Of a stretch of 9,052 nt of DNA, positions 4,707 through 9,052 are shown in pieces. Every line of letters starts with the position of its first letter. Within the stretch, counting starts at the first letter, position 1. Source of the DNA: CAKPSH01 sp964634355. Its GTDB lineage: Bacteria > Bacillota > Clostridia > TANB77 > CAG-508. Where the stretch lies: NCBI GenBank assembly GCA_964634355.1, contig CAZWIF010000053.1:1-9052 (forward strand), in the 5' to 3' direction. A model generated the notes under the pieces. The model saw only the letters and a list, made by a program, of their open reading frames with translations, was not told the origin of the DNA and searched no databases. The position numbers and the translations under genes were made by a program.

Positions 4707-5630
4707 ATGACTGAAAGTAGTAGCAATTTAAATAATAATTTTTGGATTTACATGGAAAATTATGTACAAACACTTAATGATAATCCAATTAATTTAATAA
4801 TGTTTATTTTAGATATTGTAATTGTGTTTTTGGTATTTGCTAAGGTATTTAAGATTGTTAAGGATTCTAGAGCATGGCAATTATTAAAAGGTATATTTTT
4901 ATTGATTTTAATAATGGCATTAAGTTCTATGTGTCATTTATACATATTAAATTATATTTTAACATCTTTTATGACATATGGAGTAGTTTTTGTAGTATTG
5001 TTTCAACCAGAATTAAGAAGAGTTTTAGAACAGTTAGGTAGCAATAAAATTGCAAGATTTTTTGGATTTGACAAAGATTTTGCTACAAAATCAAAAGAGG
5101 ACATTTATAAAGTGGCAATTGCAACGTCTGAACTTGCAAAAGATAAAATAGGAGCTTTGATAGTAATTGAAAGGGATATTAAAATAAAAGATATTATTTC
5201 AACTGGAATAGTTATGGATGCAGAGATATCTCCTCAATTATTGGTAAATGTTTTTACCCCTAAAACACCTTTGCATGATGGAGCAGTAGTAATCAGCGGA
5301 GGAAGAATTAAAGCTGCTGCTTGTATGCTTCCACTTGCAAATGATAATGATATAGCGAGAGAATTGGGAACCCGACATAGAGCAGCGATTGGAATTTCTA
5401 AAGAGTCCGATGCTATTGCTGTGGTTGTATCTGAGGAAACAGGAAAAGTCTCTATTGCAAAGGATGGAACTTTGATTGCAGATGTTAAAGAAGAAACTTT
5501 GAAAAAAATATTGATTAAGAATATAATTACAAAGAGATTAAATGAAAATAGAAACGTAAAAAAAGGAAAGTTAAAAAGTTTAAAAGATAGTGTAAAAAAT
5601 AAGATAGATAAAAAGACTGATGAGAAATAA
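4707..5630 (+). CDS. cdaA: Diadenylate cyclase CdaA (c-di-AMP synthase)
   Basis: This enzyme condenses two ATP into cyclic di-AMP at the membrane; c-di-AMP controls potassium and osmolyte transport and cell-wall homeostasis. The 307-residue protein has three predicted N-terminal spans (about 29-47, 57-79 and 83-100), a linker helix, and the DisA_N cyclase domain (about 125-265). Both catalytic signatures are intact: PLHDGAVVI with DGA at 191-193, and ELGTRHRAA with GTRHR at 221-225. It carries about 20 extra N-terminal residues and a lysine-rich C-terminal tail (about 277-307) compared with the common 270-285-residue form. AGGGAG (4692-4697) lies nine bases before the ATG. In many Firmicutes cdaA is followed by cdaR (YbbR) and glmM; here a terminator and an unrelated flavoprotein follow. 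Assignment is secure. Confidence 0.96.
   Translation: MTESSSNLNNNFWIYMENYVQTLNDNPINLIMFILDIVIVFLVFAKVFKIVKDSRAWQLLKGIFLLILIMALSSMCHLYILNYILTSFMTYGVVFVVLFQPELRRVLEQLGSNKIARFFGFDKDFATKSKEDIYKVAIATSELAKDKIGALIVIERDIKIKDIISTGIVMDAEISPQLLVNVFTPKTPLHDGAVVISGGRIKAAACMLPLANDNDIARELGTRHRAAIGISKESDAIAVVVSEETGKVSIAKDGTLIADVKEETLKKILIKNIITKRLNENRNVKKGKLKSLKDSVKNKIDKKTDEK
5499..5527 (+). promoter_or_regulatory. Promoter-like sequence inside the 3' end of cdaA
   Basis: TTGAAA (5499-5504) and a perfect TATAAT (5522-5527) are separated by 17 bases inside the cdaA coding region. Transcription would start near 5534 and meet the terminator at 5631-5658, giving an RNA of about 125 bases, or would read through into the flavoprotein gene. 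The region encodes lysine- and isoleucine-rich protein, so the AT-rich match may be fortuitous. Confidence 0.35.
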
Positions 5631-5658
5631 TTGGATAGAGGTTTTCTATCCAATTTTT
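5631..5658 (+). terminator. Intrinsic terminator after cdaA
   Basis: TTGGATAGA (5631-5639) is an exact inverted repeat of TCTATCCAA (5645-5653) with a five-base loop, followed immediately by five T residues. It begins at the base after the cdaA stop codon. The next gene starts only 26 bases later, too close for a full promoter in between, so some read-through or an upstream internal promoter must feed that gene. Confidence 0.88.
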
Positions 5659-5684
5659 ATAGTTGTCTATAGAAGGGAAGAGTT

Positions 5685-6938
5685 ATGAAGGTTTTGATTA
5701 TTGGTGGTGGTCCTGCTGGAATGATTGCAGCAATTAAGGCTGCAGAAGATGGAAATTTTGTAACTATATTAGAGAAGAATAGTAGTCTGGGTAAAAAGTT
5801 ATTAATTACTGGAAAAGGGAGATGTAACATTACTAGTGGACTTGATATATCAGAGTTTATAAATAATATTCCAGGAAATGGAAGATTTATGTATAGTGCT
5901 TTTGATAATTTTACTAACAAAGATATAATAAAATTGTTAAATGAGGAGGGTATACAGGTAAAAGAGGAAAGAGGAAATAGAATATTTCCTATTAGTGATA
6001 CCTCCAAGGATGTTTTAGAGGCTTTATTAAAGAGAATAAAGAAATTGAAGATTGAGATAAAGTTAAATTCGAAAGTAAATAAAATTATTGTTAAAGAAAA
6101 TGTTGCAGTAGGTGTTCAGTTTAATGATAATGAAATAATAAATGGAGATAAAATAATTTTGGCTACTGGAGGTTTATCTTATTCTACTACTGGTTCAACT
6201 GGTGATGGATATAAAATTGCAAAGGAATTGGGTCATACAATTAAAGAAATAAGACCTTCTTTAGTACCGTTGGAGGTCTATCAGAAAGATGACTGTATGA
6301 GGATGCAGGGATTAAGTTTGAGAAATGTTGGAATTAAGATTATAGATAAAGAAAAGAATAAACTAATTTATGAAGATTTTGGAGAGATGTTATTTACACA
6401 TTTTGGAGTGTCAGGCCCAATTATCATAAGTTCTTCTGCCCATTTAGTGAGATATAAAAATATAAAGGAACTCCTAAAAGCTAGAAAAGTTATACTTGCA
6501 ATAGATTTAAAACCAGCATTGACAACAGAGAAATTGGATGAGAGGATTTTAAGAGATTTTTCTGAATTTAAAAATAGACAGTTCAGTAATAGTTTAGATA
6601 AGTTATTACCAAAGAAAATGATACCGGTTGTAATAAGCAGATTAAACATAAATCCGAATAAAAGAGTAAATGAGATTACTAAAGAAGAAAGAGGAAAGAT
6701 TGTTGAGATATTGAAAAAATTTGAATTCGAGATATCAGATTTTAGACCAATTGAGGAGGCTATAATAACTGCTGGGGGTATTTCTACTAAAGAAATTAAT
6801 CCAAAAACAATGGAGTCAAAGATTATCAAAAATTTGTATTTTGCGGGTGAAATAATAGACGTAGATGCATATACTGGGGGGTTTAATCTTCAAATTGCGT
6901 ATTCTACAGGATATACTGCTGGTATGAATGATATTTAG
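5685..6938 (+). CDS. NAD(P)/FAD-dependent oxidoreductase, HI0933/YhiN family
   Basis: This 417-residue flavoprotein belongs to the HI0933-like family (YhiN; BaiN of bile-acid-metabolising clostridia is a studied relative). It shows the dinucleotide-binding motif GGGPAG at 7-12 with an acidic residue ending strand 2 (ILEK, E30), the family signature GKGRCNIT (43-50), ATGG (160-163), and the C-terminal FAD-binding cluster TAGGIS (362-367), FAGEIIDVDAYTGGFN (386-401). Length is as expected and no key motif is missing. The physiological substrate of most members is unknown, so a bile-acid role should not be assumed here. GAAGGGAAG (5672-5680) precedes the ATG. It follows the cdaA terminator closely and ends nine bases before the YigZ gene, forming a two-gene unit with it. 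Confidence 0.93.
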   Translation: MKVLIIGGGPAGMIAAIKAAEDGNFVTILEKNSSLGKKLLITGKGRCNITSGLDISEFINNIPGNGRFMYSAFDNFTNKDIIKLLNEEGIQVKEERGNRIFPISDTSKDVLEALLKRIKKLKIEIKLNSKVNKIIVKENVAVGVQFNDNEIINGDKIILATGGLSYSTTGSTGDGYKIAKELGHTIKEIRPSLVPLEVYQKDDCMRMQGLSLRNVGIKIIDKEKNKLIYEDFGEMLFTHFGVSGPIIISSSAHLVRYKNIKELLKARKVILAIDLKPALTTEKLDERILRDFSEFKNRQFSNSLDKLLPKKMIPVVISRLNINPNKRVNEITKEERGKIVEILKKFEFEISDFRPIEEAIITAGGISTKEINPKTMESKIIKNLYFAGEIIDVDAYTGGFNLQIAYSTGYTAGMNDI

Positions 6939-6947
6939 GAGGAGTGT

Positions 6948-7583
6948 ATGATAGAAAAATTTAAGACTATAAAATTTGATAATTATGAAGAAATTGTTGA
7001 GAAAAAGTCTAGATTTATTGCAAATTTGATTCATATAGAAAATGAAGAAAAAGCTACAGAAGAGATTAGAAAAATAAGAAAAAAATACCATGATGCTAGA
7101 CATAATTGTTATGCATATAGGGTATTAGATGGAAATTCTATTATTCAAAGAAGTAGTGATGATGGTGAGCCAAGTGGAACTGCAGGTGCTCCTATGTTAA
7201 GTATATTGGAGAAGAATAATTTTGTAAATGTACTAGTGGTGGTTACTAGATATTTTGGAGGAGTTTTATTGGGGACAGGAGGATTGGTAAAAGCGTATAC
7301 AGAAGCAACTATGAAAGCTTTGGAAAATAATGAAATTGTTGAAATAGAGAGAGGATATGAGGTTAAATTTATTTTACCATATTCTGAAGTACAAAGGTTA
7401 GAGTATATTTTTAAGAATAATGATATTTATATTATAAAAAAGGAGTATTTAGAGAATGTTAATATTTTGGCAGAAGTATCTATGAAAAATTATGAAAAAA
7501 TTTTAAGAGAATTACCAGAAAATGTAAATAAAAAAATTACGATTAAAATCGAAAAAGAGAAAAATGTGTCGAAAAAAGCATAA
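6948..7583 (+). CDS. yigZ: YigZ/IMPACT family protein
   Basis: This 211-residue cytoplasmic protein belongs to the UPF0029/IMPACT family (YigZ in E. coli, YvyE in B. subtilis). Conserved blocks are HNCYAYR (52-58), DDGEPSGTAGAPML (71-84) and VTRYFGGVLLGTGGLVKAY (99-117). The C-terminal part (about 137-200) has the ferredoxin-like DUF1949 layout. Its molecular role in bacteria is poorly defined; eukaryotic IMPACT acts on translation control through GCN1, but that cannot be transferred. GGAGGAG (6938-6944) overlaps the stop codon of the flavoprotein gene, which points to cotranscription and coupled translation. The last codons contain a 0A-box-like sequence facing spo0A. Confidence 0.93.
   Translation: MIEKFKTIKFDNYEEIVEKKSRFIANLIHIENEEKATEEIRKIRKKYHDARHNCYAYRVLDGNSIIQRSSDDGEPSGTAGAPMLSILEKNNFVNVLVVVTRYFGGVLLGTGGLVKAYTEATMKALENNEIVEIERGYEVKFILPYSEVQRLEYIFKNNDIYIIKKEYLENVNILAEVSMKNYEKILRELPENVNKKITIKIEKEKNVSKKA
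7565..7574 (+). promoter_or_regulatory. 0A-box-like site upstream of spo0A
   Basis: TGTGTCGAAA matches the Spo0A-binding consensus TTTGTCRAAA at nine of ten positions and contains the core TGTCGAA (7567-7573). It lies in the final codons of the YigZ gene, about 95 bases upstream of the predicted spo0A transcription start. Position and match suggest autoregulation by phosphorylated Spo0A. A single site is only suggestive. Confidence 0.45.
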
Positions 7584-7630
7584 AATCATTAAAGTTTATA
7601 AAAACGACTTGAAAAATTTTCCAAAAAGTA

Positions 7631-7659
7631 TTGCATTGTAAAATTAAAAGTACTATAAT
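7631..7659 (+). promoter_or_regulatory. Sigma-A promoter of spo0A
   Basis: TTGCAT (7631-7636) and a perfect TATAAT (7654-7659) are separated by 17 bases, predicting a start near 7666 and a leader of about 50 bases. An AATTTTCCAAAAAGT sequence (7615-7629) directly upstream fits the CodY consensus with three mismatches, which is weak evidence in AT-rich DNA. I found no convincing sigma-H promoter. Confidence 0.75.
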
Positions 7660-7665
7660 CGGAAA

Positions 7666-7680
7666 TGTAAAAATTTTACA
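7666..7680. promoter_or_regulatory. Palindrome at the spo0A transcription start
   Basis: TGTAAAAATTTTACA is a perfect 15-base palindrome (seven-base arms around a central A) placed at about +1 to +15 of the predicted spo0A transcript. The half-site TGTAAAA recurs at 7637-7643, inside the -35/-10 spacer. This arrangement fits a repressor operator with an auxiliary half-site. No binding protein is identified. Confidence 0.4.
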
Positions 7681-7715
7681 ATTTTTAAATAAAAAATACT
7701 TAGGAGGAATTAATA

Positions 7716-8534
7716 GTGAGTGAAAAGTTTTCAATTTTAATAGCAGATGATAATGCAGAATTTGCTAGAACGTTAACAAATTATATTGAAAAAGAGGAGG
7801 ATATGGAAGTAGTAGGATTAGCTAAAGATGGTAATGAAGCAGTTAAAATGATAGAGAATATACAACCTGATATTGCTTTGATAGATGTAATAATGCCGCA
7901 TTTAGATGGATTAGGAGTATTGGAAAAAGTTATAGAATCAAATATATCAAAAAAGCCAACATGTATAATGTTATCAGCAGTTGGACAGGATAAAATAACA
8001 CAAAGAGCACTTGAATTAGGAGCAAATTATTATGTAGTTAAACCTTTTGATATAAATTTATTAATCAAAAGAATGAAAGAAATTAAGAATTATAGGGGAC
8101 CACAGTTTAAGACGGGAATGCAAATAAGGGAAGTTAAAACACCATACATAGAGATAAGAGATGACAGAAAAAATGAGAAGGATAACTTGGAAGCTTTGGT
8201 TACAAATGTAATTCATGAGGTTGGAGTGCCAGCACATATAAAAGGTTATCAATATTTAAGAGAAGCAATAATGATGGTAGTAAATGATATAGAAGTTATA
8301 AATCAAATAACAAAACAATTATATCCAGATATTGCAAAGAAATTTAACACAACACCAAGCAGAGTAGAACGTGCAATTAGACATGCGATTGAGGTTGCTT
8401 GGGGAAGAGGACAGACTGAAGTTGTAGAAAGCATTTTCGGATATACAGTTTCTGCAGCAAAAGGAAAACCAACAAATTCAGAGTTTATCGCTATGATTAG
8501 TGATAAGTTGAGGTTGGAATTAAAGAGTGCATAA
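7716..8534 (+). CDS. spo0A: Sporulation response regulator Spo0A
   Basis: Spo0A is the master regulator of entry into sporulation; when phosphorylated it dimerises and binds 0A boxes. The 272-residue protein has an N-terminal receiver domain (about 5-122) with acidic residues D11 and D12, phospho-acceptor D57 (IALIDVIMP), S87 (MLSAVGQ) and K109 (YVVKPFD). A linker follows, then the Spo0A_C DNA-binding domain (about 160-272) with recognition region TTPSRVERAIRHAIEVAWGRG and the activating stretch GYTVSAAKGKPTNSEFIA. All key residues are present, so it should be functional. Translation starts at a GTG (7716), supported by AGGAGGA (7702-7708) seven bases upstream. It has its own promoter and terminator. 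In most Bacilli and Clostridia spoIVB precedes it; here the neighbour is a YigZ gene. Confidence 0.98.
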   Translation: MSEKFSILIADDNAEFARTLTNYIEKEEDMEVVGLAKDGNEAVKMIENIQPDIALIDVIMPHLDGLGVLEKVIESNISKKPTCIMLSAVGQDKITQRALELGANYYVVKPFDINLLIKRMKEIKNYRGPQFKTGMQIREVKTPYIEIRDDRKNEKDNLEALVTNVIHEVGVPAHIKGYQYLREAIMMVVNDIEVINQITKQLYPDIAKKFNTTPSRVERAIRHAIEVAWGRGQTEVVESIFGYTVSAAKGKPTNSEFIAMISDKLRLELKSA

Positions 8535-8542
8535 TAAAAGTT

Positions 8543-8571
8543 AAAATGGTAGACATAGTGTCTATCATTTT
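8543..8571 (+). terminator. Intrinsic terminator of spo0A
   Basis: AAAATGGTAGAC (8543-8554) pairs with GTCTATCATTTT (8560-8571) over a five-base loop with one G-T pair. Flanking ATAATAAA and TTTATTAT can extend the stem. The T-rich right arm, running into TATTATAATT, supplies the termination tract. Confidence 0.85.
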
Positions 8572-8614
8572 ATTATAATTATTCAAACATATATAACTAC
8601 AAGTATTATAGAAT

Positions 8615-8643
8615 TTGCCAAAACAGTAAAATAGTAGTATAAT
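8615..8643 (+). promoter_or_regulatory. Sigma-A promoter of the methyltransferase gene
   Basis: TTGCCA (8615-8620) and a perfect TATAAT (8638-8643) are separated by exactly 17 bases, in the gap after the spo0A terminator. The predicted leader is about 75 bases; I see no riboswitch-like structure in it. Confidence 0.75.
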
Positions 8644-8725
8644 ATATCACATATGGAAAGGTTTAAAGATAATTATAACATATTTTTCAATCAGACTTGT
8701 GACCTGGGAAGGAATGAGATTAAAT

Positions 8726-9052
8726 ATGAATATTGCCAGTAATTGGAAAGATTATGAAATTATAGATATGGCAGATGGAGAAAAATTAGAAAGATGGGGA
8801 AGGGTAGTTTTAGTAAGACCAGATCCACAAATTATATGGAAGGATAAAACATATCCTAATAAATGGAAAAATATCAATGCTAAGTATAATAGAAGCAAAA
8901 CTGGTGGAGGAAGTTGGGAGTATGTAAACAATTTACCAAAAGCATGGCAAATTAAGTATAAAGATTTAGTATTTAATATAAAACCAATGGGATTTAAACA
9001 TACGGGATTATTTCCAGAGCAAGCTGTTAATTGGGATTGGATGATAGATAAA
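8726..9052 (+). CDS. Class I SAM-dependent methyltransferase, RlmI-like (5' part only)
   Basis: The window contains only the first 109 codons, and the gene runs off the right edge. The fragment matches the N-terminal region of the Methyltrans_SAM (RlmI-like) family: KLERWGRVVLVRPDPQ (20-35), TGGGSWE (59-65) and MGFKHTGLFPEQAVNWDW (88-105). The SAM-binding Rossmann domain lies beyond the window, so catalytic motifs cannot be checked. Relatives are annotated as putative 23S rRNA cytosine-C5 methyltransferases, which is the best guess for substrate. AAGGA (8709-8713) abuts an in-frame ATG at 8714 and lies 12 bases before the ATG at 8726. I prefer 8726, giving MNIASNWKDYEIID; 8714 would add MRLN. 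Confidence 0.88.
   Translation, partial: MNIASNWKDYEIIDMADGEKLERWGRVVLVRPDPQIIWKDKTYPNKWKNINAKYNRSKTGGGSWEYVNNLPKAWQIKYKDLVFNIKPMGFKHTGLFPEQAVNWDWMIDK

Noticed and set aside
5234..5653. 139-codon open frame on the minus strand opposite cdaA
   Set aside because: It lies antisense to the highly conserved cyclase domain, its product is low-complexity and hydrophobic, and it overlaps the terminator. It is a shadow of cdaA codon bias.
6368..6829. 153-codon open frame on the minus strand opposite the flavoprotein gene
   Set aside because: The plus-strand gene has all family motifs; the antisense product is a phenylalanine/isoleucine/serine-rich shadow without a recognisable domain.
1..9052. CRISPR array, prophage, integrative element or defence island
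   Set aside because: I saw no regularly spaced repeats, integrase, transposase, tRNA attachment site, nuclease, toxin-antitoxin pair or other defence signature.

Overview
This is an AT-rich stretch from a low-GC, endospore-forming Firmicute of the class Clostridia. The main evidence is a complete spo0A, a CdaA-type diadenylate cyclase, strong GGAGG ribosome-binding sites, and promoters of the TTGnnn-N17-TATAAT type. I cannot name the genus. The gene order (ruvA-rarA, cdaA without cdaR/glmM, yigZ-spo0A without spoIVB) differs from the textbook Bacillus and Clostridium orders, which suggests a less studied lineage.

Layout. (1) Positions 1-2048 hold a DNA repair pair on the + strand: ruvA (Holliday junction branch migration) and rarA/mgsA (fork-associated AAA+ ATPase). 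An 11-codon minicistron sits just in front of rarA and its stop overlaps an ATG. (2) Positions 2085-3513 look like a small self-contained cassette. A minus-strand XRE regulator faces away from a 79-residue protein of unknown function and two tandem half-size TauE/SafE permease genes, with an inverted repeat in the divergent gap that could be the regulator's operator. (3) Positions 3514-3768 hold no gene but a striking nested inverted repeat of about 150 bases, either a structured RNA or a miniature mobile element. (4) A 46-residue methionine-rich protein (+) converges, across a bidirectional terminator, on a cysteine-rich carboxypeptidase-regulatory-like protein (-) that has a possible sporulation-type promoter. 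(5) Positions 4498-5658 hold a sigma-A promoter, a 40-residue single-span membrane protein, cdaA and a terminator. (6) Positions 5685-7583 hold an HI0933/YhiN-type flavoprotein and a YigZ/IMPACT protein, tightly spaced. (7) Positions 7565-8571 hold spo0A with its own promoter, a 0A-box-like site upstream, a palindrome at the start of transcription, and a terminator. (8) A new promoter then drives the start of a Methyltrans_SAM-family methyltransferase that runs off the window.

How it fits together. Most genes are chromosomal housekeeping genes: recombination, c-di-AMP synthesis and sporulation commitment. I see no transposase, integrase, CRISPR array, tRNA, rRNA or recognisable defence system. 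The points most worth a second look are the nested inverted repeat at 3549-3702, the split TauE cassette with its regulator, the terminator and buried promoter at the end of cdaA, and the spo0A control region.
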